Assembly: GCA_026705445.1 (NCBI GenBank) | Contig: JAPPAR010000002.1 | Coordinates: forward strand, 1 to 56,099 | Source of the DNA: Candidatus Dadabacteria bacterium | Lineage (GTDB): Bacteria; Desulfobacterota_D; UBA1144; Nemesobacterales; Nemesobacteraceae | DNA length: 56,099 nucleotides | Reading direction: 5' to 3' | Part shown: positions 1 through 8,724 of the stretch, piece after piece | How positions within the stretch are numbered: position 1 is the first letter of the stretch | Layout of the letters: the number at the start of each line of letters is the position of its first letter | Translations under genes and position numbers: made by a program | The notes under the pieces: model-generated | Seen by the model: only the letters and a program-made list of their open reading frames with translations | The model's database searches: none | What the model was told of the DNA's origin: nothing

Positions 1-52
1 ACATCGGCCTTTCACGCCGGTAACAGGGGTTCAAATCCCCTCGGGGACGCCA
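1..52 (+). tRNA. tRNA-Glu (TTC), 3' part; gene begins before the window
   Basis: The first 52 bases hold the 3' half of a tRNA. The anticodon stem-loop reads tcggc-ctttcac-gccgg, giving anticodon TTC (Glu). It is followed by a short variable loop, a T-arm (GGGG-TTCAAAT-CCCC), the 3' acceptor strand CGGGGAC, discriminator G and an encoded CCA. The acceptor strand and T-arm closely resemble E. coli tRNA-Glu. The 5' acceptor and D-arm lie outside the window. Confidence 0.93.
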
Positions 53-141
53 GAAATAATCCCCGGCCTCAATTCGCTAGGTGTTTTCTATACTACGGAG
101 TCAAGTCTTAACAAGAAGATGGTTTAAAACCGGCTTAAACT

Positions 142-1701
142 CTAGACATACTTTTCGTATTCTTTCTCGAAAAGCTCCGAAAGAGTACGAGCCTTGTGAT
201 CATATTCGTCCGGATCATCCCATGAAAGTCGAGGTTGTAGAAGAGTCGAATCAACTCCAGGGCAATCAGCCGGCACGGAGAGGTCAAGTATAGGAACTTT
301 GACAAACTCTCTGTCGTCAAGCAAACCGCTTACGGCTGCTGTAACAAGAGCTCTTGTGGATGGAAGAGGCATTCTCTTACCGACCCCGAAAGGCCCGCCG
401 GAAATTCCGGTATTTAGAAGCCATACGTTTACTTTGTGTTTTTCCATTCTTTCTTTCAGCATCGCTCCGTAGAACTTCGGGGGTCTTGGAAGAAAAGGAG
501 ACCCGAAACATGAGCTGAAAGTCGCCTGAGGTTTGCTCACTCCCCTCTCGGTGCCGGCAACTTTCGCCGTGTAGCCCAGAAGGAAATAACGCATGGCTTG
601 GTCGGAATCAAGCCTTGATATAGGGGGCAGGACTCCGAAAGCATCATAGGTAAGCATGAAAATACTTTTGGGAATACCGCCTATTCCTTCCGGAACAATA
701 TTTTCGAGCATATCAATCTGGTATGCCCCGCGGGTATTCTCCGTATACCTGTCGCTGTCAAAATCTATCTTTCCTGTTTCCGGATCAAGTTCGACATTTT
801 CAAGAACCGAACCGAACTTAAGCGCTGCTTGATAAATCTCGGGTTCTGTAGTCGGGCTAAGCTTTATGGTCTTCGCATAACAGCCACCTTCGAAATTAAA
901 AACCCCTTCATCAAACCAGCCATGTTCGTCATCTCCGATAAGCGCCCTTTCGGGATCAGCAGAAAGCGTGGTTTTCCCAGTTCCCGACAATCCGAAGAAA
1001 AGCGCCACATTTCCGTCCTTTCCGATGTTTGCCGAACAGTGCATTGGAAAAACGTTTCTTTCCGGCAGAAGAAAATTCATGGCGGCAAAAACGGATTTTT
1101 TCATCTCTCCCGCGTAGCGTGTACCACCGATAAGGGCAATTCTTCGGCTTAGGTTAAGAAATATAAAGGTTTCGCTGTTAAGACCGTATTTTTCTGGGTT
1201 GTCCGCCTTAAAACCCGGGGCTGAAATGACTGTAAAACCCACTTCCTTATGCGGAAGCTCAGAAGCGCCGGGTCGTATGAAGAGATTATTTACGAAAAGA
1301 TTGTGCCAGGCGAATTCATTAATCACCCTCACGTTTGTTCTGTAGTCCGGATGAGCGCAGACCTGCAGGTCTCTCACGAAAACGTCCTTCCCCTTGAAAT
1401 AATCCATCACCTTCTCGTAAAAGTGATCAAATACCTCTGGTGATACGGGCTTGTTTACCGCTCCCCAGTCTATATTTTTTTCCGTGGAGGGCTCCTTTAC
1501 CACAAATCTGTCCTTGGGGGATCTTCCAGTATGAGGGGAGGTGTAGCCTACAAAAGTTCCACTCTCACCAATGTGTCCTTCGTTTCTCTTGATCGCCTCT
1601 TCGTAAAGCCTGGAAACGGCAAGGTTGTAATATACTCCTGAAGGTTTCTTAAGCTGGTGTTTTTCTGAAAGCTCCTTTTCGATTGAAAAATTCTCGGACA
1701 T
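142..1701 (-). CDS. pckA: Phosphoenolpyruvate carboxykinase (ATP)
   Basis: Converts oxaloacetate and ATP to phosphoenolpyruvate, CO2 and ADP, the first committed step of gluconeogenesis, in the cytoplasm. The 519-residue protein matches the ATP-type family in length. The kinase P-loop GLSGTGKTT lies near residues 237-245, and the substrate-loop motif GRSPKDRF and the motif IGGTRYAGEMKKS are present. I chose the ATG at 1699-1701 over a TTG five codons upstream because GGAGG sits seven bases before the ATG and overlaps the TTG. A weak sigma70-like promoter precedes it. The gene converges on the tRNA-Glu gene and has no obvious terminator. Confidence 0.97.
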   Translation of the reverse strand: MSENFSIEKELSEKHQLKKPSGVYYNLAVSRLYEEAIKRNEGHIGESGTFVGYTSPHTGRSPKDRFVVKEPSTEKNIDWGAVNKPVSPEVFDHFYEKVMDYFKGKDVFVRDLQVCAHPDYRTNVRVINEFAWHNLFVNNLFIRPGASELPHKEVGFTVISAPGFKADNPEKYGLNSETFIFLNLSRRIALIGGTRYAGEMKKSVFAAMNFLLPERNVFPMHCSANIGKDGNVALFFGLSGTGKTTLSADPERALIGDDEHGWFDEGVFNFEGGCYAKTIKLSPTTEPEIYQAALKFGSVLENVELDPETGKIDFDSDRYTENTRGAYQIDMLENIVPEGIGGIPKSIFMLTYDAFGVLPPISRLDSDQAMRYFLLGYTAKVAGTERGVSKPQATFSSCFGSPFLPRPPKFYGAMLKERMEKHKVNVWLLNTGISGGPFGVGKRMPLPSTRALVTAAVSGLLDDREFVKVPILDLSVPADCPGVDSTLLQPRLSWDDPDEYDHKARTLSELFEKEYEKYV

Positions 1702-1735
1702 GGTCGTCGCCTCCAAATTCCCTGTTGCCTACAGA

Positions 1736-1765
1736 TTTATGAGTAAAAATCTAGGAAAAAGTCAA
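1736..1765 (-). promoter_or_regulatory. Putative sigma70-type promoter of pckA
   Basis: On the minus strand, TTGACT (1760-1765) is followed after 18 bases by CATAAA (1736-1741), upstream of the pckA ribosome binding site. The -35 is good and the -10 is weak, so this is an inference from spacing and position only. Confidence 0.4.
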
Positions 1766-1891
1766 CTGTTTTATTAAAGGAGTTGTAAGATATATAAAGT
1801 TTCCCTTTTTGCAAGAACAAAAACTGAACTTGGCACCGTATCCCGGTTCAATTCCCAGAATCCCGAAACCCAGACGGAGAACTCGTCCGAT

Positions 1892-2821
1892 TTATGTCTT
1901 CGCGTTAACTTCCGATATCCACTTTGTTATGGCGTCTATCGAGTCTTTGGGATTCTCTACGCAGTCGTGTTTCGCTCCCGGTATATAGCGTAACGTCACA
2001 TCTTCGTTGCCCGACTGATTCATTATGTTCTTAAGTTCCTTGGGTTCCCACACATCAACGATTTCGTCATCTTCTCCGTGGATAAAGAGAACGGGAACCC
2101 TCACATTTTCTATAATTTCACAGGTTTTTGCGTAGTAGGCCTGGGGCCCCCTCATATACCACCAAGTCCTGTAAGTAAACATCTCCCCATCAACCGGGTT
2201 AAAAGAATCCCCCCAGGCTCTGTAGACGATAAATATCTGGTCGTTTTTCTTTTTCTCCGGATTCGGACCCAGAACCTCTCTGGCTTTCAGATAAATATCA
2301 TCATAGGATGGAATACTCCTGTTTTTCTCAAGTCTTCTTTGCTGTGAATACGGCAGAGAATAGGAACACCCTTCTAGTATAAGGCCTTTTATCCCGAAAG
2401 AATCGGTCTGGGACGCATAGTAGACAGCCATGTTGGCCCCTAGGCTGTAGCCCAGCATGAAAATGTTGCGAAACCCTTCTTTTTGAAGAATATCCACCGA
2501 TTCTTTCATTTCATGAATCGTGTCAGGAAAAATCCCCTCGCCCATTATCTGGCCCATAAACGCCATACGGGTATTTACAGAAAGCGTGCTTATATTCTTT
2601 TCCCTGAGAAGAGGGGGAAGTCTAAGGGGGGTCCCTCTCGTGAGAAAATGCCCCAATACTCCGTAGAGGTTTATGATTATAGGAGATTCGTAAAGATCTT
2701 CTTCCGACGCGAACTTAGGGGTGACAAGGAGAGAATTCACCTCGAATCCGTCTTCAGTCTTGTAGGTAAGGAGACTCTTCTGTTCGTTTACCATCGCAGA
2801 ATCAGATGAATCTTCTGTCAA
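1892..2821 (-). CDS. Alpha/beta hydrolase (paralog of the next gene upstream)
   Basis: Serine hydrolase of the alpha/beta fold, about 309 residues. The nucleophile elbow GYSLGA, a candidate acid in GEDDEIV and the terminal histidine in GAKHDC form the expected Ser-Asp-His order. No signal peptide is visible, so it is probably cytoplasmic; the substrate cannot be told. It shares length, the nucleophile region, the Y-D-E/D-I/V-Y segment and the TYRTWW motif with the neighbouring gene (TYKTWW there), so the two arose by tandem duplication. The predicted TTG start overlaps the end of the upstream gene by 20 bases, which implies translational coupling. An ATG nine codons later is an alternative start. 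Confidence 0.8.
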   Translation of the reverse strand: MTEDSSDSAMVNEQKSLLTYKTEDGFEVNSLLVTPKFASEEDLYESPIIINLYGVLGHFLTRGTPLRLPPLLREKNISTLSVNTRMAFMGQIMGEGIFPDTIHEMKESVDILQKEGFRNIFMLGYSLGANMAVYYASQTDSFGIKGLILEGCSYSLPYSQQRRLEKNRSIPSYDDIYLKAREVLGPNPEKKKNDQIFIVYRAWGDSFNPVDGEMFTYRTWWYMRGPQAYYAKTCEIIENVRVPVLFIHGEDDEIVDVWEPKELKNIMNQSGNEDVTLRYIPGAKHDCVENPKDSIDAITKWISEVNAKT

Positions 2822-3704
2822 GCCATCTTATTATAATATCGCCCATTTCCTCTTCCTTTCCGTCGAGGGTATGGCCGGTATTGAGATAATATGCGGAAAC
2901 ATCGTCATTTCCGTTATCTATGGCTATTTGCGCAAGATTATGGGTCTCACCGGGTTTTACGAACTCATCGTTCCATCCCTGCATGAGAAGAATCGGCAGT
3001 TTTATGTTCTTTATTTGCTCGTGGCTTTTTACGGCCTCTGCCTCCGGACCGGCGAGAAACCACCACGTCTTGTAAGTATATATTTCGGTGTGCTCCGGCC
3101 GGTAGGAGTTTCCTCTGGCTCTGAAAATAAGAATCGTTCTATCTTGCTTTGAATCATGGGGATTATCGCCAAGTATTATCTTCGCTTCCTCGTATACCTC
3201 ATCGTAAGAAGGCTGGCTTTCCCACTTATTCCATCTTCTTCTTATCGAGTCCGGGATAGAATAAGGAGTAGCGAGGGCAATCACACCCTTTAGCAGCTCC
3301 GACTCGTCGGAATCCTGTTGGCGGCTTTTTACGGAGAGATACCTGAGAATCACTCCTCCACCCAGGCTGTAACCGGAAACAATGATTTTCTCGTAACCGA
3401 TTTCTCCCAAATATCTCACTACGCCGTCTATCTGCGAAATAGTGTCGTCCACTATTCCAAAGCCGAAGAAAAGCCCGAAATTGGCCAGTCTGGTATTTAT
3501 TGCAATAGACGAATAGCCTGCCTTGGCGAGGATCGGCGGTAAGAATCTCTGGCTTCCGTCAAGAAAGTTCCCTAAAAACCCATGAACATGGATAATTATA
3601 GTCTTTCTTTTTTCGGAGTCGTTATTAAGCGCTCTGTAGTAGAGGGCGTTAACCTTTCTTTTCCCGACCGGTACGGAAATCAGTTCCTGCTCTACATATT
3701 TCAT
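2802..3704 (-). CDS. Alpha/beta hydrolase (first of a tandem pair)
   Basis: A 300-residue alpha/beta-fold hydrolase. It has an HGFLGNF oxyanion-region motif, the nucleophile elbow GYSLGG, an acid in GWNDEFV and the terminal histidine in TGHTLDG. It is clearly paralogous to the gene directly downstream and overlaps it by 20 bases, so the two form an operon. The likely promoter, with a consensus -10, lies 33 bases upstream. The insertion between strand 6 and the acid residue (the TYKTWW region) is shared by both copies and probably forms the lid. The substrate is unknown; an ester, a lipid or a peptide-like bond are all possible. Confidence 0.82.
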   Translation of the reverse strand: MKYVEQELISVPVGKRKVNALYYRALNNDSEKRKTIIIHVHGFLGNFLDGSQRFLPPILAKAGYSSIAINTRLANFGLFFGFGIVDDTISQIDGVVRYLGEIGYEKIIVSGYSLGGGVILRYLSVKSRQQDSDESELLKGVIALATPYSIPDSIRRRWNKWESQPSYDEVYEEAKIILGDNPHDSKQDRTILIFRARGNSYRPEHTEIYTYKTWWFLAGPEAEAVKSHEQIKNIKLPILLMQGWNDEFVKPGETHNLAQIAIDNGNDDVSAYYLNTGHTLDGKEEEMGDIIIRWLDRRFI

Positions 3705-3736
3705 TATTAGACACGGTTTTTTTAAGAAGTACTGAT

Positions 3737-3763
3737 ATTATAAAAGTCCTGCGGGCAAGTCAA
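3737..3763 (-). promoter_or_regulatory. Sigma70-type promoter of the tandem hydrolase operon
   Basis: Minus-strand TTGACT (3758-3763) and a perfect TATAAT (3737-3742), spaced 15 bases, sit 33 bases before the first hydrolase ATG. The spacer is shorter than the usual 17. Confidence 0.6.
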
Positions 3764-3846
3764 TAGCGGTAGTAAAGAACTCCGATGATTGATAAGAACC
3801 TTAGCACTCGGAGATACCTCGAATCGTTTGCCTGAAATCGGCAAAT

Positions 3847-4083
3847 TCAGCAATCCGCAGTTTCTATTGTGACTGAATCAGGGTTCCGCATTAGAAAATC
3901 AGCTTTCTTCTTCGCCTCTGTCCAGTCCGGAGCCTCTCCAATCTTTACGAGCGTGTTTTTTGCGGTGGCTTTGAGAAAAAGATGCCCCGTTTTCTTATTC
4001 CAGAAAATCTGCCAGTTATCCCCTTGGAAGTCTCTTAGCCATCCGAAAGGAAAAAATCCAGAATAATCACTGCCGGACTTCAT
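3847..4083 (-). CDS. Small hypothetical protein, 78 residues
   Basis: I do not recognise a family. The product is rich in aromatic residues at its N terminus (four Phe/Trp in the first 16 residues, then a W-Q-I-F-W segment), has a central short beta-like region and ends in a helix DWTEAKKKADFLMRNPD. No signal peptide or membrane segment is seen. The ATG is preceded by AGGGGGAG at good distance, which supports real translation. It lies alone between the hydrolase pair and nth, on the same strand. Confidence 0.6.
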   Translation of the reverse strand: MKSGSDYSGFFPFGWLRDFQGDNWQIFWNKKTGHLFLKATAKNTLVKIGEAPDWTEAKKKADFLMRNPDSVTIETADC

Positions 4084-4192
4084 GTGTTTTTTCTCCCCCT
4101 GCGTTCCGTAATTATTTTGAAAACCGGGTGGAGATACCCGGCGGTTTTGCGCACAAAGCGCTTTCGAAAAACCTCTTTAACGCTAACAGCTC

Positions 4193-4843
4193 TCACGATG
4201 CGTAAAGCTCCTCGAAATACAGGCATACGTGGGATATTCCGCACTTTGAACATAAGGGCTTTCTCGCCTTGCAGACATTTCTCCCATGGTCACCCAGGGA
4301 ATTTGAAAAAAACGTCCAGTCTTTTTCCGGAATGCACTCTCTAAGATCAAATTCAATCTTAACGGGATCGGAATTCGAGGTAAGACCAAGTCGGCGGCTT
4401 AACCTCATTATATGGGTGTCAACTATTATTCCGGGTTTTCTGAAATAATTGCCGATTATAACATTTGCCGTCTTCCTTCCGACTCCTGGAAGTTTGACTA
4501 GCTCTTCCATCTCACAAGGGACCTTTCCCTCGTGTTTTTGTATTATCTCCCTGGAACAGTTTATTATCGCTTTTGCCTTATTTCTGTAAAAACCCGTTGA
4601 TCTCACATCGTTTTGGAGTTCCTCCTCTGATGCACCGGAAAATGCCCCTAGGTCCGGGTACTTCTTGAAAAGTCCCGGAGTTATCATATTTACTCGTTTA
4701 TCCGTACACTGGGCGGAGAGAATAGATCCGACCAGAAGCTCCGATGCGTTCTTAAAAGCTAGATGACATTTTGCGTCTGGATAGGTTTTCTTCAGAAATT
4801 GAAGAATCTTCCGTGCTTTCTTTTTTACATCTTGGGTATTCAT
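4193..4843 (-). CDS. nth: Endonuclease III (DNA glycosylase/AP lyase)
   Basis: Base excision repair enzyme that removes oxidised pyrimidines and cleaves the abasic site. The helix-hairpin-helix LPGVGRKTA carries the catalytic lysine near residue 124, and VDTH carries the catalytic aspartate near 142, matching Lys120 and Asp138 of E. coli. The C terminus has the C-x6-C-x2-C-x5-C cluster loop that holds a [4Fe-4S] centre. The length, 216 residues, is typical. I start at the ATG four codons inside the longest frame, which begins with TTG. A TATATT box lies only 12 bases upstream of this ATG, so a very short leader is possible. Confidence 0.96.
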   Translation of the reverse strand: MNTQDVKKKARKILQFLKKTYPDAKCHLAFKNASELLVGSILSAQCTDKRVNMITPGLFKKYPDLGAFSGASEEELQNDVRSTGFYRNKAKAIINCSREIIQKHEGKVPCEMEELVKLPGVGRKTANVIIGNYFRKPGIIVDTHIMRLSRRLGLTSNSDPVKIEFDLRECIPEKDWTFFSNSLGDHGRNVCKARKPLCSKCGISHVCLYFEELYAS

Positions 4844-4976
4844 CCTGAATAACAAAATATATACGTGAAACTTTTTAAGCTACAAACTGATGCAGTCTGA
4901 AATGTAAGGGAGTCTCTTTTGAACTTTTTCCACACTGCCATCTTGTCCGCATAAAAGTGCTTTCTCGAAGACATAA

Positions 4977-5015
4977 AAAAAAGGGGGAAATGAAGCTCTC
5001 AAGTCCCCCTTTTTT
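4977..5015 (-). terminator. Rho-independent terminator after the ferredoxin gene (bidirectional form)
   Basis: A perfect 12-bp inverted repeat, AAAAAAGGGGGA with TCCCCCTTTTTT, around a 15-base loop. It lies 28 bases beyond the ferredoxin stop codon. With A and T tracts built into the stem it can act on both strands. Confidence 0.88.
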
Positions 5016-5042
5016 CTCTTTAAAACCCGTTCTTACTGAATT

Positions 5043-5309
5043 TTAGTCATTTCTGGCCGGTTCAAGGCCCTCTTTACCCTCGAAAAAGTCTTTGTTTATG
5101 TCAATGAACTTCTGCCATTTCTCGGGCAATTCATCTTCGTGAAATATGGCATCCACCGGACAGGGGTCTACGCACGCTCCGCAATCTATACATTCATCAG
5201 GATGTATGATCAGCTGATCATCTCCCTCATATATGCAATCGACCGGGCACGCTTCAACACAAGCCTTGTCCTTCACTCCGATACATGGTTCGGCAATTAT
5301 GTATGCCAT
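5043..5309 (-). CDS. fdxA: 7Fe ferredoxin ([3Fe-4S][4Fe-4S]), FdxA type
   Basis: Small electron carrier of 88 residues. Cysteines 9, 17, 21, 25, 40, 43, 46 and 50 follow the Azotobacter ferredoxin I pattern shifted by one. By that homology C9, C17 and C50 would bind a [3Fe-4S] cluster, and C21, C40, C43 and C46 a [4Fe-4S] cluster. The acidic C-terminal extension after residue 56 (EDELPEKW) is typical of this family. GGAGGG precedes the ATG. The gene is monocistronic, closed by the strong terminator at 4977-5015. The electron partner is not evident from the neighbours. Confidence 0.95.
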   Translation of the reverse strand: MAYIIAEPCIGVKDKACVEACPVDCIYEGDDQLIIHPDECIDCGACVDPCPVDAIFHEDELPEKWQKFIDINKDFFEGKEGLEPARND

Positions 5310-5415
5310 CTTTGAACCCTCCGAATTGGCACGTTACTACTTTACTAACTTATCATTTCTATACTAACTAAAGCACTTTCAAATAAAAGGCATCCGGATA
5401 ACTGACACTTTATAT

Positions 5416-5754
5416 TCATTCTCCTTCCTGAGAAGGTTCCAAAGGTTCTTCAACAGGCGGAGAGGTTTCTTCAAACATTTCAATCGGTGATTTCTCCACC
5501 ACCGAACCCGATATTGATTTTACGGAAGTGTAACCTAGAAAAAGCGAGGTAATTACGAATATGAGCCCAAAGAGCCTGGTCATCTTCACAAGAAAAGGCA
5601 TTGCACCGCTCGAACCAAAGAGCGACTCCGAACTTCCGCCTCCAAACATTGAACCTATGTCCGCGGACTTGCTCGGCTGAAGCAGTATGATCAGTACAAG
5701 AAGGATGCTGACAACAATATGAATAATTTTCACCGACGGTATTAAGAACTCCAA
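5416..5754 (-). CDS. secG: Preprotein translocase subunit SecG
   Basis: Accessory inner-membrane subunit of the SecYEG channel. The 112-residue protein has two hydrophobic segments (about residues 8-25 and 58-77). Between them is the conserved loop LLQPSKSADIGSMFGGGSSESLFGSSG, quoted in parts here: LLQPSK, then IGSMFGGG, then LFGSSG. An acidic Pro/Glu-rich tail follows. It starts three bases after tpiA ends, the common tpiA-secG operon arrangement. Confidence 0.95.
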   Translation of the reverse strand: MEFLIPSVKIIHIVVSILLVLIILLQPSKSADIGSMFGGGSSESLFGSSGAMPFLVKMTRLFGLIFVITSLFLGYTSVKSISGSVVEKSPIEMFEETSPPVEEPLEPSQEGE

Positions 5755-5757
5755 TTT

Positions 5758-6552
5758 CTAACCCCCCACGGACTTTATTATTCTAAAAAAAGAGTCAGCT
5801 GAAAGACTTGCTCCTCCAACCAGAACCCCGTCAACTTCATCAACAGACATTATCTCTTCTATATTACCCGTTTTGACGCTTCCGCCATATAAAATTTTCA
5901 CACTACCGCCTAAACTGGGGAACATCTCAGTTAAAAGCTCCCGTATATATCCGTGAACCTCAGCTATTTCCGAAGAAGTGGCATTTTTCCCCGTTCCTAT
6001 GGCCCAGACCGGCTCGTATGCTATGACGATATCTGAAATCCGTTCCTCATCCAGATCATGCAGCGCATTTTCTATCTGGGTCTTTGTCGTCGAGAAAAGC
6101 AGTTCTTTTCTCGACGAAATGTCTTCACTTCCACGGATTGCTTCTTCCCTCTGGACTTCGGTTTCTCCCACGCAGAGAATTATTTTCAACCCGCAGGAGA
6201 TTGATAGCAGAAGTTTTTCACGGATTTGTTCATCAGTTTCCCCGAGGATGTGCCTTCTCTCCGAATGGCCAATAATAACCCAATTGCATCCGGCGTCTAA
6301 AAGCATCGGCGCGGAAATCTCACCAGTGAACGCCCCTTTTATCCTGCCGAAAACGTTTTGAGCCCCAAGATCTATGTTTGAACCCGAGATGCGTCTCCCT
6401 ACCATGTCGAGAACCGTATAGGGAGGCACAAGCACTACCTGACATGCGTCGTAGCCTTCTCCAAGCAGGCTGACTATTGCACCGGATAATTCCAGTGCTT
6501 CCTCCCGAAGCAAATTCATTTTCCAGTTTCCAACGACAAGCTTTTTATCCAT
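5758..6552 (-). CDS. tpiA: Triosephosphate isomerase
   Basis: Interconverts dihydroxyacetone phosphate and glyceraldehyde 3-phosphate in glycolysis and gluconeogenesis. The 264-residue TIM barrel shows Asn9 and Lys11 in GNWKMN, catalytic His96 in IIGHSERR, catalytic Glu180 in AYEPVWAIGTG and the phosphate-binding LYGGSVK. It is the first gene of a two-gene operon with secG. GGGG lies eight bases before the ATG. The pckA gene upstream suggests that central carbon metabolism genes are loosely grouped here. Confidence 0.97.
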   Translation of the reverse strand: MDKKLVVGNWKMNLLREEALELSGAIVSLLGEGYDACQVVLVPPYTVLDMVGRRISGSNIDLGAQNVFGRIKGAFTGEISAPMLLDAGCNWVIIGHSERRHILGETDEQIREKLLLSISCGLKIILCVGETEVQREEAIRGSEDISSRKELLFSTTKTQIENALHDLDEERISDIVIAYEPVWAIGTGKNATSSEIAEVHGYIRELLTEMFPSLGGSVKILYGGSVKTGNIEEIMSVDEVDGVLVGGASLSADSFFRIIKSVGG

Positions 6553-6650
6553 ATTAATACCCCGTGACGAAAATTTGTCTTATCCAGAAAAAGCGAGAAA
6601 GCTACTTCTCGGTCACAAGTAATGCAAGCTTTTTTCTCTCCAAAAGATAC

Positions 6651-7790
6651 TTAACCCAAAAATTGACCCAGTCTTCTTATTCCCTCCCGTATGGAGTCAA
6701 CCGACGTCGTATAGGAAAACCTGAGATAATCCCTTCCCCTGTCGCTGAAGTCTATTCCGGGAGTTACGCCCACGTGGCAGTTCTCAAGAATATCAAATGC
6801 GAGGCTCCAGGAGTCTCGGCTCCATCGAGAGGAATTCACGAAAACGTAGAACGCCCCCTTGGGTTCAACCGAAATATCAAATCCAACCGAGGAAAGTCCT
6901 TTTATCATCTCCTTCCTTCTTCTGTCAAACTCAGTCACCATTGTCTCGCTTCGCCCACCCTTCTTCACTTCTTCAATAGCGGCAACTCCTGCTTTCTGAA
7001 CAAAAGATCCGGCGGAAATAAAGAGATTCTGCTGAAGCTTCTGCACGTACCTTACAAGGTCTTCTGGAACTATCATGTAACCAAGACGCCAACCTGTCAT
7101 GGAGTAGAATTTAGCGAAGCCGTTTATCGCTATGGCGTTGTCAGTGAATTCCAGAATGGAGTTAACGCGCGCGCCATAGACAAGACCGTGGTAGATTTCA
7201 TCTGAAATCACAAAAAGACCCATCTCGGACAGTTCCCGGAGAACTTCTCTGTCCATAACCGCCCCGGTGGGATTCGCGGGAGAATTTACCAGAATAGCTT
7301 TTGTCTTTTTGCCGATATTCTTTCTGATTTCCCCAGGGTCAACCTGGTAACCGTCCCTTTCGTAAACAGGTATTTTCTTTGCGACTCCTCTCGCAACGCT
7401 TATTATCTGCGGATAACACGCGTAATGCGGGTCCGTTATCAATATTTCATCCCCGGGGTTAAGAACTGTCAGCATTGCCAGCAAGAGCGCCGGGGAACTG
7501 CCTATAGTTATTATTACCCTTTCATACCCCACCTCTATTCCATAAGTACGGCTGTAATCCTCCGCGACGCTCTGGCGGAGCTCATCAATCCCAAGACTGC
7601 TTGTGTACTTGGTGTAACCCTCTTCTATCCATTTCACGGCAGTAGAACATATTTCATCGGGAGTATTGAAATCAGGTTCTCCAACCTCGAAATGTATCAC
7701 GTCTCGACCTTCATCCTCAAGGCGCTTTGCCCTCTCGAGGATGTCCATTACGTAGAAAGGTTCTATGTTTTTAACCAAATCTGAAATCAT
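6651..7790 (-). CDS. Class I/II pyridoxal-phosphate aminotransferase (aspartate aminotransferase-like)
   Basis: Fold-type I transaminase of 379 residues. Visible are the substrate-region GEPDFNTP, the cofactor-binding NPTGAVM and SDEIYHGLVYG, and the lysine that should bind PLP in FAKFYSMTGWRLGY. The usual Ser before this lysine (FSK) is Ala. The C-terminal arginine is in YLRFSY. Such enzymes use aspartate, aromatic or other amino acids with 2-oxoglutarate, and the sequence does not decide between them. It lies between tpiA and def, all on the minus strand, with no clear ribosome binding site. Confidence 0.88.
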   Translation of the reverse strand: MISDLVKNIEPFYVMDILERAKRLEDEGRDVIHFEVGEPDFNTPDEICSTAVKWIEEGYTKYTSSLGIDELRQSVAEDYSRTYGIEVGYERVIITIGSSPALLLAMLTVLNPGDEILITDPHYACYPQIISVARGVAKKIPVYERDGYQVDPGEIRKNIGKKTKAILVNSPANPTGAVMDREVLRELSEMGLFVISDEIYHGLVYGARVNSILEFTDNAIAINGFAKFYSMTGWRLGYMIVPEDLVRYVQKLQQNLFISAGSFVQKAGVAAIEEVKKGGRSETMVTEFDRRRKEMIKGLSSVGFDISVEPKGAFYVFVNSSRWSRDSWSLAFDILENCHVGVTPGIDFSDRGRDYLRFSYTTSVDSIREGIRRLGQFLG

Positions 7791-7828
7791 GTTGTGAAAT
7801 CGCTCTTGGAATCAAGCAAAACAAAAAA

Positions 7829-8344
7829 TTAATCCTGTATGGAGCCGAACCGCTGGTTGATCTGTTTTACAAGAAGATCCTTTTTAAGTCGTCTTAGTCT
7901 GTCAAAAAACAATATACCATCAAGATGGTCAATTTCATGCTGAAGTACCCTTGACAACATTCCGTCCGCATCAATCGTGAAGCGCTTTCCTTTTCTATTG
8001 AGGGCAGATACACGAACGCGGTTTTTTCTTCTTACGTCCGCAAAAAATCCAGGCACGCTGAGACAACCTTCCTCTCCCACTTGGAACCCTTGAGAGGAAA
8101 CAATCTCGGGATTTATAAGCTCGTAGAACTCCCTTTCTTCACTCTCAGGTAAAGGTACATCAACTACCAGGGCCCGGATATTCCTACCGACCTGTGGAGC
8201 CGCAAGTCCGACGCCATCTGCATCGCGGAGCGTCTCCGTCATATCATCCAAAAGACGTTCAAGGCCCTCACCTAACTCCTCCACGGGCAGGGATTTTCTC
8301 TTTAACTCAGGGGCGGGATAAACAAGGATATCAAGCAAAGGCAT
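7829..8344 (-). CDS. def: Peptide deformylase
   Basis: Removes the formyl group from the initiator methionine of nascent proteins. All three family motifs are present in 171 residues: GVGLAAPQVG, EGCLSVPG (metal-binding Cys) and QHEIDHLDG (two metal-binding His and the catalytic Glu). No fmt follows it, although fmt is a frequent partner; an IHF/HU gene lies upstream instead. A TATTAT box 11 bases before the ATG suggests its own short-leader transcript, though no good -35 accompanies it. Confidence 0.96.
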   Translation of the reverse strand: MPLLDILVYPAPELKRKSLPVEELGEGLERLLDDMTETLRDADGVGLAAPQVGRNIRALVVDVPLPESEEREFYELINPEIVSSQGFQVGEEGCLSVPGFFADVRRKNRVRVSALNRKGKRFTIDADGMLSRVLQHEIDHLDGILFFDRLRRLKKDLLVKQINQRFGSIQD

Positions 8345-8394
8345 CTGCGACGCTTATAATAGAAGGGTTGTTAGCAGACCTACGCCGTGGTCTG

Positions 8395-8685
8395 TCATTC
8401 ATCACTGCTTTTTTCCGTAAGCTTCGGGGCAAGCCAGCTACTTACCCTAAACAGTGGAAGGGTTTTTTCGCCGATGTCTATTTTTTCGCCTGTTCTGGGA
8501 TTTCTTCCTTCATAAGGCTCGTAATCTTTTGTAAAGAAGCTTCCGAAATGTCTTATCTCTATTCTTTCCCCATCGCGAAGCATCTCAGTCATGGCGTTAA
8601 TTATGGCGTCCAGAACCTTTCTGGATTCTACGGAATTAAGGTCGAATCTCCGCGAAAGCTCCTTTTCGATATCCGATTTTTTCAT
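8395..8685 (-). CDS. IHF/HU family DNA-binding protein
   Basis: Small DNA-bending nucleoid protein of 96 residues. It shows the HU/IHF core, including the beta-arm start IEIRHFGSF and the GRNPRTGE motif with the proline that intercalates between bases. The sequence KKSDIEKELSRRF with an extended C terminus leans towards IHF rather than HU, but the subunit type cannot be fixed from one sequence. A promoter with a perfect -35 lies 40 bases upstream. It precedes def on the same strand, with a 50-base gap. Confidence 0.93.
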   Translation of the reverse strand: MKKSDIEKELSRRFDLNSVESRKVLDAIINAMTEMLRDGERIEIRHFGSFFTKDYEPYEGRNPRTGEKIDIGEKTLPLFRVSSWLAPKLTEKSSDE

Positions 8686-8724
8686 GACGTTTTGAAAATC
8701 AGTAAGGTTAGGTCCTGATTTCTC

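Noticed and set aside
3797-3805. TTAGCACTC, one half of the CIRCE operator
   Set aside because: The matching half GAGTGCTAA is absent nine bases further on, and no chaperone gene is near.
4084-4344. Plus-strand frame opposite nth
   Set aside because: It is a shadow of nth; the minus-strand product has all catalytic residues.
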